A program made the position numbers and the translations under genes. A model generated the notes under the pieces. That model did not search any database and had not been told where the DNA came from. It worked only from the letters and a program-made list of their open reading frames with translations. A stretch of 64,000 nt of DNA from DATBGO01 sp036558005 (GTDB taxonomy: Bacteria > Actinomycetota > Actinomycetes > Streptosporangiales > Streptosporangiaceae): the NCBI GenBank assembly GCA_036558005.1, contig DATBGO010000360.1:1-64000 (forward strand), written 5' to 3'. Below are positions 1 to 8,110 of the stretch, piece by piece. Each line of letters begins with the position of its first letter. The stretch's first letter is position 1.

Positions 1-1098
1 CCACAGGGGCTGGGTGGCCCAGGCGGGGTCGTGGTGCTGGTAGCTGGCCAGGGCGTGCAGGAAGGCGTCGGCGGCGTAGCCGGGGCTGGTGATCTGGGCG
101 GGGGTGCCCCAGCCGGCGGAGGGGCGCTGCTGGAACAGGCCGAGGGAGTCGCGGTCGCCGTAGCTGAGGTTTTCGAGGGTGGATTCTTGCATGGCGGTGG
201 CGACGGCGATGACGGCGGAGCGGATGCCCATGTGGAGGTGGAGGGCGCGGGCGGTGATGAGCTGGGCGTTGGCGGCGCGGGCGGGGGTGAGGGGGAGGGT
301 GGCCTGGGCGCCGCTGAGCCCGGCGGGCAGCAGCCGCTGGTAGGCCGGTAGCGGGCCGCCGTGGTGGTGGCCGGCTGCTGCCTCGGTGATCTGACGCCAC
401 GTCAGCAGCTCGGGTCCCCGCCGGACGTGCTGGCGGGCCCGGTGGCGGCGGTGTGTGACCGTCACGGCGGCCGGATGCGCGCCGGGGTGGCCGGCGGGCT
501 GGCTCGTGTCGGGTGCCGCCGGGCCGGACGCGGGGGCACGGCCGAGCGCCGCGGCGGCGATGGCCGGCCCGGCCGGGCCAGCGATCGCGGCCGGGCCGAT
601 GGCCACACTGGCGGCGGTGACCGCGCTGGCCAGGGCGAGTACCGTCACCGCGGCGGCCGGCGCCTTCGCCCGGACCGGCAGGACGCAGCGCAGGTAGCAG
701 GCCAGCGCCCAGCCGGCGAAGGCTGAGGTCACGACCAGCGGGCCGAGCGCAACGCGGGCCCTTGAGTCGGCGGCTTCGACGATGACCCGGGCCCGGGCCA
801 ATGCCGGGGCGAAAGGCTGGAGCCGGGCCCGCCCGGCGTCCCAGCAGGTCCTGATCAGGTCCGCGGCGCAGGAGACGGCTGCGCTGAGCGCGAGCAACAT
901 GACCACGGCCGCGAGCGCGGCACGGGCGGCGACCAGCTTGACCCTGGTGCGGATCAGCGCGACCCGGACGCGCGCCGGGGCCGCGTCCTGCGGGGGTGTG
1001 CCGCGAGAGATCCGGGCAAGCGGGCGGGGCGGGCGAGCGCGCAAGGCTTCGCGCCGTGCGGGTGCGGGCACGGGGGCATCCTTCGGCGTGTTCCCCAT
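1..1098 (-). CDS. Membrane protein with lysozyme-like C-terminal motif (3' end beyond window)
   Basis: The frame is open from an ATG at 1098 down to base 1, so 366 residues are visible and the C-terminus is missing. The N-terminal third is basic. Alanine/valine-rich hydrophobic stretches near residues 45-70, 105-125 and 130-160 look like membrane segments. The last 90 visible residues carry MQESTLENLSYGDRDSLGLF followed by QQRPSAGWGTP. That pattern is typical of an actinobacterial family distantly related to lytic transglycosylases and often found with cell-wall or conjugation genes; the Glu of MQES would be the candidate catalytic residue. The start is uncertain because I see no clear ribosome binding site and the frame remains open upstream. 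A peptidoglycan-cleaving role is inferred from the motif only. Confidence 0.6.
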   Translation of the reverse strand, partial: MGNTPKDAPVPAPARREALRARPPRPLARISRGTPPQDAAPARVRVALIRTRVKLVAARAALAAVVMLLALSAAVSCAADLIRTCWDAGRARLQPFAPALARARVIVEAADSRARVALGPLVVTSAFAGWALACYLRCVLPVRAKAPAAAVTVLALASAVTAASVAIGPAAIAGPAGPAIAAAALGRAPASGPAAPDTSQPAGHPGAHPAAVTVTHRRHRARQHVRRGPELLTWRQITEAAAGHHHGGPLPAYQRLLPAGLSGAQATLPLTPARAANAQLITARALHLHMGIRSAVIAVATAMQESTLENLSYGDRDSLGLFQQRPSAGWGTPAQITSPGYAADAFLHALASYQHHDPAWATQPLW

Positions 1099-1465
1099 CG
1101 CCCGGCCGTCACGGGGGGTGCGGCCGGAGGCGTATGTGGTTGTCCGGGGGCGCTGCCCGCGGGCGGGAAGCCTGACCACGCGGGCACGGGACCGGGCTGA
1201 CGCTGGGAGCGGCGCCCTGTCCCGGATGGGGATCACTCTGTGTAACGTCCGTGTTAGCCCGCGAGCATCCCTTTCACGCTGGTTATGACCTAGATCACTG
1301 AAACCCGCAGCACCGAAAGTGAGCGCCGCGGCCGGCCTGGTCAGCTCCAGCCCAGCCCAGCCCGGGCAGCGCTCCTGGCGCCGGGAACGGGCACATCTAT
1401 GCTTGCAGGAGACGCTACGGGGGGACAGGCCGGAAACGTAGCCGCCAGCAGTCAGGAGGCTGACG
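1099..1465. other. Intergenic region, divergent upstream regions
   Basis: This 367-base gap separates the divergent genes starting at 1098 and 1466, so it should hold both promoters. I see no convincing gene on either strand. It contains a short CAGCC repeat near 1348-1362 and a locally less GC-rich stretch around 1230-1310, the likeliest place for promoter elements. No strong hairpin was noticed. Confidence 0.4.
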
Positions 1466-1753
1466 ATGGGCTTGATGGACAAGGTAAAGGCGCAGGCGAC
1501 GCAGATCGCGCAGAAGACCCAGGAAACCGCGCGCGACAGCAAGGTCAAGTACGACCAGGCGCAGGCGAAGCGGCGTGCCGACGTGATGCTGCGGAACCTG
1601 GGCGCGGTTGTCTACGCGGACAAGACCGGCCGGGGCACGGGCGACACCCAGGCCCAGATCGACAAGCTGGTCGCCGACATCAAGACGCACGAGGCGGAGA
1701 ACGGCATCAGCCTGATGCCCGAACACGCCGGGCACGCCGCCGACGCCAGCTGA
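1466..1753 (+). CDS. Small charged helical protein, unknown function
   Basis: This encodes 95 residues starting at ATG 1466, with AGGAGG seven bases upstream, so the start is well supported. The protein is Lys/Gln/Ala-rich and lacks a membrane segment. Residues 1-45 look like one long amphipathic helix, and a second helix is likely around residues 60-80. Small proteins of this type are widespread in actinomycetes and have no established function known to me. Its TGA stop ends at 1753 and touches the stop codon of the convergent LCP gene, leaving no room for a terminator between them. Confidence 0.75.
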   Translation: MGLMDKVKAQATQIAQKTQETARDSKVKYDQAQAKRRADVMLRNLGAVVYADKTGRGTGDTQAQIDKLVADIKTHEAENGISLMPEHAGHAADAS

Positions 1754-3364
1754 TTACCTGCAGGCCGCCTGAGCGGCGGTCTGCTGCTGGGCCGGGACCG
1801 CGTTAGGGCTGCTTGCCGCCGGGCTGGGGGCGGTTACCTGGTGCCCGGCGGTGCCCAGCAGGATCCTGATCCTGGTCAGGCTCGCGACCTGGCGGAGCCT
1901 GGCGCCGGGCAGTACCTTGCGCACCAGCCGGGCGCCGGCCTTCTGCCCGGCCGGGTATTCGATCAGGGTCTGGGTGAGATCCTGGCGGGACCAGGTCAGG
2001 CCCGCGCCGTGGACGTGGAAGCCCAGGGCCGCCAGCTGGGCACCGGTGCCCGCGGACAGGCCGCCGATGAAGGTCCCGTTGTAGACGTCAACGACGACCT
2101 GGCTCCTGGTCAGCCGCGGGCGGCTGCCCGGCTTGTGGCTGGCTGGCCGCGGCGCCAGCCGGCCGGCCTTCAGCCTGCTGAACATGGCCCGGGCGGCCTG
2201 GGCGTCCCAGAGCACGGCGGACACCCCGCCGGGGGCGGTGTAGCTGGCGTTGGCGATCGGCACGGTGGTGAAGGTGACGTCGCTCATCGAGATGCCGCGC
2301 AGCTGGCTGGCCAGCTTGGTCACGTTCAGGCCCCGGTCCACCCGGACCGCCGCGGTCGCGGCGGACAGGAAGCTGGTGAACTTGACCGGGTCGGTCAGCG
2401 TGCCCGAGCTGATCGCCTCCTTGAACAACGAGGACAGCAGCTGCTGCTGGTCCTTGATCCGGGCCAGGTCGGAGGTGGCGAACGAGTGCCGGTCGCGGGC
2501 GAACTCCAGCGCGGTGATCCCGTTCACGTGATGCACGCCAGCGGTCATCCGCAGCCCGCTGTAGGGGTCATCGACCGCGTACGGCAGGCAGATGTTCACA
2601 CCGCCCAGCGCGTCGATGATCTTCACGAAGCCGAGGAAGTTCACCTCGATATAGTCGTTGATGGTCAGCCCGGTGTTCTTCTCCACCGTGGCCACCATCA
2701 GCTTCGGGCCGCCGAGCCCGAACGCGGCGTTGATCTTGTTCGGGCCGTGCCCGGGGATGTTGACCCAGGAATCGCGGGGCAGCGCGATGACCTGAACGCT
2801 GCGGTGATCGGCGGTCACGTGCACGATCATCAGGGTGTCGGAGTTCGAGCTGACGTCATGACCGACGTGCAGCTCCGCTTCCTGCCTGGGGGTCAGGCCC
2901 TTCCTGATGTCCACCCCCGCCACCAGCAGGTTCAGCGGCCCGCTGGACGGCGTGCCGGCGGTACCGGCGTTCAGCCGGCCGACGCTGCTGCTGACCCAGG
3001 AGCTGATCGCCCACGCGGTGCCCGAGGCAAGCAGCACCAGCACCGACAGCACGCCGCACAGCACCAGCGCGGCCCGCTCCTGGCGTGCCTTGCGGCCCGC
3101 GGATATCCGCGCCATCAGCTGCTGCTGGGCCGGCGCGGGCCCGGACCTGCGCCGGGTCCCGGTGTGCCTGGCCCGGCCAGCCGGGCGCCGGTCCGCTGGC
3201 TCGCCAGCGGGCGGTCCGACGTGCGGGTAGTAGCCGGGCCGCGGGCCCGGTGGGTCCTCGTCGGCCCCGGGATCAGACGGCGACGCCGGCCGCCGGAAGG
3301 GGCCCGCGCCCGGACGGCCAGGTCCCCGCGCGCCCTCCGGCGCGCCGTCGTCGTAGTCACTCAT
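1754..3364 (-). CDS. LytR-CpsA-Psr (LCP) family cell-wall polymer ligase
   Basis: The product is 536 residues. I chose ATG 3364 because GGGGGAGA lies just upstream; a start 48 bases earlier lacks this. The order is a disordered Pro/Arg-rich cytoplasmic tail (1-95), one membrane helix (about 98-121), an extracellular LCP domain (about 140-320) and a C-terminal LytR_C domain (about 430-510, with VVVDVYNGT). LCP signatures include SDTLMIVHV, the Arg in ALPRDSWVNIPG and the later DRHSFATSDLARIKDQQ. LCP proteins attach polyprenyl-linked glycopolymers such as arabinogalactan or teichoic acid to peptidoglycan at the outer membrane face. The physiological polymer cannot be told from sequence. The gene is monocistronic and tail-to-tail with the small gene ending at 1753. 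Confidence 0.92.
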   Translation of the reverse strand: MSDYDDGAPEGARGPGRPGAGPFRRPASPSDPGADEDPPGPRPGYYPHVGPPAGEPADRRPAGRARHTGTRRRSGPAPAQQQLMARISAGRKARQERAALVLCGVLSVLVLLASGTAWAISSWVSSSVGRLNAGTAGTPSSGPLNLLVAGVDIRKGLTPRQEAELHVGHDVSSNSDTLMIVHVTADHRSVQVIALPRDSWVNIPGHGPNKINAAFGLGGPKLMVATVEKNTGLTINDYIEVNFLGFVKIIDALGGVNICLPYAVDDPYSGLRMTAGVHHVNGITALEFARDRHSFATSDLARIKDQQQLLSSLFKEAISSGTLTDPVKFTSFLSAATAAVRVDRGLNVTKLASQLRGISMSDVTFTTVPIANASYTAPGGVSAVLWDAQAARAMFSRLKAGRLAPRPASHKPGSRPRLTRSQVVVDVYNGTFIGGLSAGTGAQLAALGFHVHGAGLTWSRQDLTQTLIEYPAGQKAGARLVRKVLPGARLRQVASLTRIRILLGTAGHQVTAPSPAASSPNAVPAQQQTAAQAACR

Positions 3365-3467
3365 CGCCGTCTCCCCCGGGCGTAGCTCACCGTAGGCTAG
3401 CGCGGACGCCACCTCGCGTGGGGCTAGCGCGGCCGGCCGCCCGGGTAACGCCGCGGCAGCCGCCCGG

Positions 3468-5708
3468 TCAGGCGGCTGGCGGGCCGGGGTCCCTGGGCAG
3501 GCCGAGGATCCGCTCGCCGATGATGTTGAGCTGGATGTCGGTGGTGCCGCCGCCGATCGTCAGCGCCCGGTTGGTCAGCACCTGGCGGGCCCAGTGCGGC
3601 CCGTTGGGACCCTCATGCTGGCGCAGCCCGGCGGACGGGCCCGCGCCGAGCGCGCCGTCCGGGCCTGACATCGCCCAGCACAGCTCGGCGACCTGCTGGG
3701 CGTGCCGCATGCCCAGCAGCTTGCGGACGCTGCCGGTCGCGCCCGGCTCGGTTCCCGACAGCTGCTTCAGCGTCACCCGCAGGCCCAGCAGGTCGATCGC
3801 GTGGCCCTCGGCGACCAGCCTGCCGGCCTGACCGGATGGCCCGCCGCCGCCGGCCCGCACCTGGGCGAGCAGCTCGGCCACCCCGGACCCGAACGCCCAC
3901 GACCGCGACAGCGAAACCCGCTCGTTGGCCAGCGTGGTCCTGGCGACCTTCCAGCCGCCGTTGACCTCGCCGACCACGCAGTCGTCGGGCACGAACACGT
4001 CGTCGAGGAACACCTGGTTGAAGAACGACTCGCCGGTCATCTCCTTCAGCGGCCGCACCTCCACCCCGGGATCGGCCATGTCCAGCAGGAAGTAGCTGAT
4101 CCCGGCGTGCCGTGGCTCGGCCGGGTTGGTGCGGGCGATGCAGATCGCCCAGGCGGCCTGCTTGGCCAGTGAGGTCCAGATCTTCTGCCCGGTCAGCCGC
4201 CAGCCGCCGTCGGCCCGGACCGCGCGGGTGGACAGCCCCGCCAGGTCCGAGCCGGCCCCCGGCTCGCTGAACAGCTGGCACCAGATGATCTCGCCGCGCA
4301 GGGTGGGCGGCAGGAACCGGTCCTGCTGCTCCTTCGTGCCGTACTGGACCAGCGCCGGGACCACCCAGGCGCCGATCATCAGGGTCGGCGTCCGCACCCC
4401 GGCCTTGCGCAGCTCCTGGTCGATGATCACCTGCTCCAGCGGGCCGGCCCCGCGGCCCCACGGCCGGGGCAGGTGCGGGGTGACCCAGCCGCCCTCGGCG
4501 AGCCGGCCGGCCCGCTCCTGCCCGGACAGCGCCGCGATCTCGGCGAGCTCGCTGGCCAGCCCGGCGCGGAGCCCGGCGTCACCGCCGGGCAGCTCCACCT
4601 GGACCGGCCGGTGCGCCCCGGCCAGTGCCAGCTCCGCCACCTTCGCCGACCAGTCCGCCGACGCCCCGAGCAGGGCGCGCAGCGACATCGCCCGCCGGTA
4701 GTACAGGTGCGCCTCGTGCTCCCAGGTGTAGCCGATCCCGCCGAGCACCTGGATGCAGTCGTTCACGCAGGAGACCGCGGCGTCCAGGGCCAGCACCGCC
4801 GCGACGCCGGCGGCGAATTCGCGCGGCCGGCCGGGCGGCTGCGCCGACGGGTCGTCCGGCTCGGTGCGGGCGGCGTCCCAGACCGCGGCCGCGGCCAGCT
4901 CCGCCGCGGTCAGCATCCAGGCGCAGCGGTGCTTCACCGCCTGGAACTGCCCGATCGGGCGGCCGAACTGATGGCGCATCTTGGCGTACTCAGCCGCGGT
5001 GTGCACCGCCCAGTCGGCGATGCCGGCCGCCTCGGCGCCGAACAGGATCGCGGCCAGGCTGGTGACCGCCGCCCGGTCCAGCCCGGTCAGCCGCCGGTCC
5101 GCGGGCACCGTCACGCGCGCGGCGGCCAGCTGGCCGACCGGCCGGGTCAGGTCGAGGCTGTCCACCGGTGTCACCTGCAGCGCGCTGGCGTCGACGGCGA
5201 CCCATTCCTCGTTCTCGCCGACCTGCACCGGCACCACGATCAGCTCGGCCAGGCTGGCGCCGAGGACCGGGCCCGCCGCGCCGTCGATGGTCAGCCCGCC
5301 GTCCGCGGCCGGCTGGCCCTCCAGCCCCGTGGCCAGGCACACCGCGCCGGTCCTGGTCCCGCTGGCCAGGCCGGCGATGAGCTTGCCGGTCACCCCGCCC
5401 GCGGCCAGCACCGCGCTGGCCAGCACGGTCGGCAGGTAGGCGCCAGGCACCAGGGCGCGGCCCAGCTCCTCCAGCGCGACCGCCAGCTCGGGCAGGCCGA
5501 AGCCCAGGCCGTCGTCGTCCTCGGGCAGGTGCAGGCCGAGCAGGCCCTGCTCGGCCAGGCCGGGCGCGAGCGCCTGCTGGTAGCTGGCCGCCCCGCTGTC
5601 AGGGCTGTCGGCGGCCGCGCGGACCGCCTCGGGCGGGCAGTTCCGCTGGGCCCAGGCGCGGATGGTCTCCGCCAGCTGCTGATGCTCTTCGGTCAGGCCG
5701 AGCGCCAT
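3468..5708 (-). CDS. Fused two-domain acyl-CoA dehydrogenase (FadE34-like)
   Basis: This 746-residue protein contains two complete acyl-CoA dehydrogenase modules in one chain. The first spans about residues 1-370 and begins with a typical LTEEHQQLAETIRAWA helix. The second runs from about 375 to the end and contains the flavin-loop motif LFSEPGAGSDLAGL and the closing GGGTTDIQLNIIGERILGLP. Single-chain dimers of this kind, such as mycobacterial FadE34, replace the two-subunit ACADs used on steroid side-chain CoA esters. The first module looks more diverged, so catalysis may reside mainly in the second. The start ATG at 5708 is preceded by GAGGTGG. It is divergent from the fadE5-like gene at 5883. 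The substrate is not decidable here. Confidence 0.88.
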   Translation of the reverse strand: MALGLTEEHQQLAETIRAWAQRNCPPEAVRAAADSPDSGAASYQQALAPGLAEQGLLGLHLPEDDDGLGFGLPELAVALEELGRALVPGAYLPTVLASAVLAAGGVTGKLIAGLASGTRTGAVCLATGLEGQPAADGGLTIDGAAGPVLGASLAELIVVPVQVGENEEWVAVDASALQVTPVDSLDLTRPVGQLAAARVTVPADRRLTGLDRAAVTSLAAILFGAEAAGIADWAVHTAAEYAKMRHQFGRPIGQFQAVKHRCAWMLTAAELAAAAVWDAARTEPDDPSAQPPGRPREFAAGVAAVLALDAAVSCVNDCIQVLGGIGYTWEHEAHLYYRRAMSLRALLGASADWSAKVAELALAGAHRPVQVELPGGDAGLRAGLASELAEIAALSGQERAGRLAEGGWVTPHLPRPWGRGAGPLEQVIIDQELRKAGVRTPTLMIGAWVVPALVQYGTKEQQDRFLPPTLRGEIIWCQLFSEPGAGSDLAGLSTRAVRADGGWRLTGQKIWTSLAKQAAWAICIARTNPAEPRHAGISYFLLDMADPGVEVRPLKEMTGESFFNQVFLDDVFVPDDCVVGEVNGGWKVARTTLANERVSLSRSWAFGSGVAELLAQVRAGGGGPSGQAGRLVAEGHAIDLLGLRVTLKQLSGTEPGATGSVRKLLGMRHAQQVAELCWAMSGPDGALGAGPSAGLRQHEGPNGPHWARQVLTNRALTIGGGTTDIQLNIIGERILGLPRDPGPPAA

Positions 5709-5882
5709 GGTCCACCTCGTTCACGGTCCGCTGTGCCGATGCCGACCACTCTAGAACGAGATTCGGTTAGGCGAAATGGCTCAGCGCAGCGGGGTAGGTG
5801 GGCTTGTTACTAGCTGGTAGAATATAAGTTACCCGCGAGTAGGGACCGTTCGGGCGGGCAGTTCTGCAGCCAGGGAGGCGGC

Positions 5883-7709
5883 GTGGGTCACTTTAAGAGC
5901 AACCTCAGGGACATCGAGTTCAACCTCTTCGAGGTGCTGCGACGCCAGGACATCCTGGGCACCGAGCCGTTCAGCGACCTCGACGAGGAGACCGCCCGGG
6001 GGATACTCAGCGAGGTGAACCGGCTGGCCACCGGGCCGGTCGCGGAGTCGTTCGCCGAGGCCGACAGGAACCCGCCCGGCTACGACCCGGCGGCCCGCAC
6101 GGTGACGATGCCCGAGGCGTTCAAGAAGTCGTTCCAGGCGTTCATCGACGCCGAGTGGTTCCGGCTCGAACTGCCCGCCGAGCTTGGCGGCACCAGCACT
6201 CCCCGGTCGCTGGGCTGGTCGGTGGCCGAGCTGATCCTCGGCGCGAACCCGGCCGTCTGGATGTACGCGAACGGGGCCGCGTTCGCGCACGCGCTGTGGC
6301 GGCTGGGCACCCCGGACCAGCGCCGGTTCGCCGAGCAGGCGATCGAGCGCGGCTGGACGGCCACGATGGCGCTGACCGAGCCGGACGCCGGCTCGGACGT
6401 CGGCGCGGGCCGGACCAGGGCGGTCGAGCAGCCCGACGGCAGCTGGCACATCGAGGGCGTCAAGCGCTTCATCACCGGGGCCGAGCACGACATGACCGAG
6501 AACATCTACCACCTGGTGCTGGCCCGGCCCGAGGGAGCCGGGCCGGGCACCAAGGGCCTGTCGATGTTCCTGGTGCCCAAGTTCCTGGTGGGCGCGGACG
6601 GCCAGCCCGGCGAGCGCAACGGCGTGTACGCCACCAACGTCGAGCACAAGATGGGCCTCAAGGCGTCGACTACCTGCGAGCTGACCTTCGGGGCCGGCCG
6701 GCCCGCCGTCGGCACCCTGGTCGGCGGCGTGCACGACGGCATCAGGCAGATGTTCGTGATCATCGAGTTCGCCCGGATGATGGTCGGCGCCAAGGCGATC
6801 GCGACCTTGTCGACCGGCTACCTGAACGCGCTGGAGTTCGCCAGGGAGCGGGTGCAGGGCGCTGACCTGACCCAGATGCTGGACAAGAGCGCGCCCCGGG
6901 TGACGATCATCCACCACCCCGACGTCCGCCGGATGCTGATGCTGCAGAAGGCCTACGCCGAGGGCATGCGCGCGCTGGTCCTGTACACCGCGACGTTCCA
7001 GGACACGCTGCAGGGCGCGGTGGCCCGCGGCGAGCAGGACGAGCTCGCCGTGGCAGTCAACGACCTGCTGCTGCCGGTGGTCAAGGGGGTTGGCTCCGAG
7101 CGCGCCTACGAGCTGCTCACGCTGTCGCTGCAGATCTTCGGCGGGTCCGGCTTCCTGCAGGACTACCCGATCGAGCAGTACATCAGGGACGCCAAGATCG
7201 ACAGCCTGTACGAGGGCACCACCACGATCCAGGGCATGGACCTGTACTTCCGCAAGATCGTCCGCAATCAGGGCACCGCGCTGGCCTACCTGCTGGCACA
7301 GGTCAGCGAGTTCGCGGCGGCCGAGTCAGGCAACGGGCGGCTGAAGGCCGAGCGGGCGGCACTGGCCAGGGCGACCGCCGACGTGCGGGCCCTGGTCGAC
7401 ACCCTGAACGGCTTCCTGGCCGCCAGCCCGCAGCAGCCCGCCGCGCTGTACCAGGTGGGCCTCAACACCACCCGGCTGCTGCTGGCACTCGGCGACCTGG
7501 TCATCGGCTGGCTGCTGGCCCGCCAGGCCGAGGTGGCCATGGCCCGGCTCGACGCCGGCCCGCCCGCGGCCGACCGGCCGTTCTATCAGGGCAAGATCGC
7601 GGCAGCGCGGTTCTTCGCGGCCACCGTGCTGCCCCGGCTCGCGGCCGAGCGGGAGATCGCCGAGGCGACCACGCTGGACCTGATGGACCTGCCCGAAGAC
7701 GCGTTCTGA
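5883..7709 (+). CDS. Acyl-CoA dehydrogenase, FadE5-like
   Basis: This is a 608-residue acyl-CoA dehydrogenase of the long FadE5 class. It starts at GTG 5883 behind AGGGAGG. The protein follows remembered mycobacterial FadE5 almost end to end: KSNLRDIEFNLFEVL at the N-terminus, TEPDAGSDVGAGRT in the flavin-binding middle domain, GVKRFITGAEHD, and DSLYEGTTTIQ near residue 444, where Glu444 is the likely catalytic base. The last 120 residues form the extra helical C-terminal domain of this class and end in MDLPEDAF. FadE5 oxidises a broad range of saturated acyl-CoAs to enoyl-CoAs in beta-oxidation. It is transcribed away from the fused dehydrogenase, and the 174-base gap probably holds both promoters. 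Confidence 0.93.
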   Translation: MGHFKSNLRDIEFNLFEVLRRQDILGTEPFSDLDEETARGILSEVNRLATGPVAESFAEADRNPPGYDPAARTVTMPEAFKKSFQAFIDAEWFRLELPAELGGTSTPRSLGWSVAELILGANPAVWMYANGAAFAHALWRLGTPDQRRFAEQAIERGWTATMALTEPDAGSDVGAGRTRAVEQPDGSWHIEGVKRFITGAEHDMTENIYHLVLARPEGAGPGTKGLSMFLVPKFLVGADGQPGERNGVYATNVEHKMGLKASTTCELTFGAGRPAVGTLVGGVHDGIRQMFVIIEFARMMVGAKAIATLSTGYLNALEFARERVQGADLTQMLDKSAPRVTIIHHPDVRRMLMLQKAYAEGMRALVLYTATFQDTLQGAVARGEQDELAVAVNDLLLPVVKGVGSERAYELLTLSLQIFGGSGFLQDYPIEQYIRDAKIDSLYEGTTTIQGMDLYFRKIVRNQGTALAYLLAQVSEFAAAESGNGRLKAERAALARATADVRALVDTLNGFLAASPQQPAALYQVGLNTTRLLLALGDLVIGWLLARQAEVAMARLDAGPPAADRPFYQGKIAAARFFAATVLPRLAAEREIAEATTLDLMDLPEDAF

Positions 7710-7767
7710 CCGCGGGGGAGCCAGCGTTCTGAACCGCGGGCCGGCCCGCACACTGACGGCCCGCGGC

Positions 7768-8061
7768 TCATGACTCGTACTGCAGCGACATCCGCTGCGC
7801 GGCGATCGGGCGGATGAACTCGCTGATCACGGCCTGGTGCGCGGGATGGTCGCGGTAGGCAAGGTAGCTGGCGGCGTCCTCGAAGTCCGCGACGACAGCG
7901 AAGTCGGCGTTGCCGTCGACCAGCCCGGCGTCGGCGCCGATCCGGTAGGACACCAGGCCCTTCATCAGCGGGGGCAGCGCGCTGAGCTCGTCGGCCACCT
8001 GCTGCCGCTGCGCCTGCGTCGCCTCCGCGGTCCATGCGAACAGCACCACGTGCCTGATCAT
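7768..8061 (-). CDS. Dabb (stress-responsive A/B barrel) domain protein
   Basis: This is a 97-residue protein with start ATG 8061 chosen because GGAAGGAG lies five bases upstream. The sequence IRHVVLFAW, then the central KGLVSYRIGADAG and ADFAVVADFEDAASYLAYRDHPAH, are hallmarks of the Dabb ferredoxin-like fold that usually dimerises into a small barrel. Family members include stress proteins and a few enzymes; no catalytic residue can be assigned here. It follows the 2-oxoacid dehydrogenase genes on the same strand with a 49-base gap, so cotranscription is possible. Confidence 0.85.
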   Translation of the reverse strand: MIRHVVLFAWTAEATQAQRQQVADELSALPPLMKGLVSYRIGADAGLVDGNADFAVVADFEDAASYLAYRDHPAHQAVISEFIRPIAAQRMSLQYES

Positions 8062-8110
8062 CGCGCTCCTTCCAGCGAATCCGCCGCCGGCCCCTGGTGC
8101 GGCCGGCCGG

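Noticed and set aside
1841..3385. Plus-strand 514-codon open frame opposite the LCP gene
   Set aside because: Composition is that of the antisense of a GC-rich gene, with no ribosome binding site and no recognisable domain; the LCP protein on the minus strand is unambiguous.
5752..5769. TAGAACGAGATTCGGTTA as a KstR- or FadR-like operator between the two acyl-CoA dehydrogenase genes
   Set aside because: Arms match poorly and no consensus is met; mentioned only because a regulator site is expected here.
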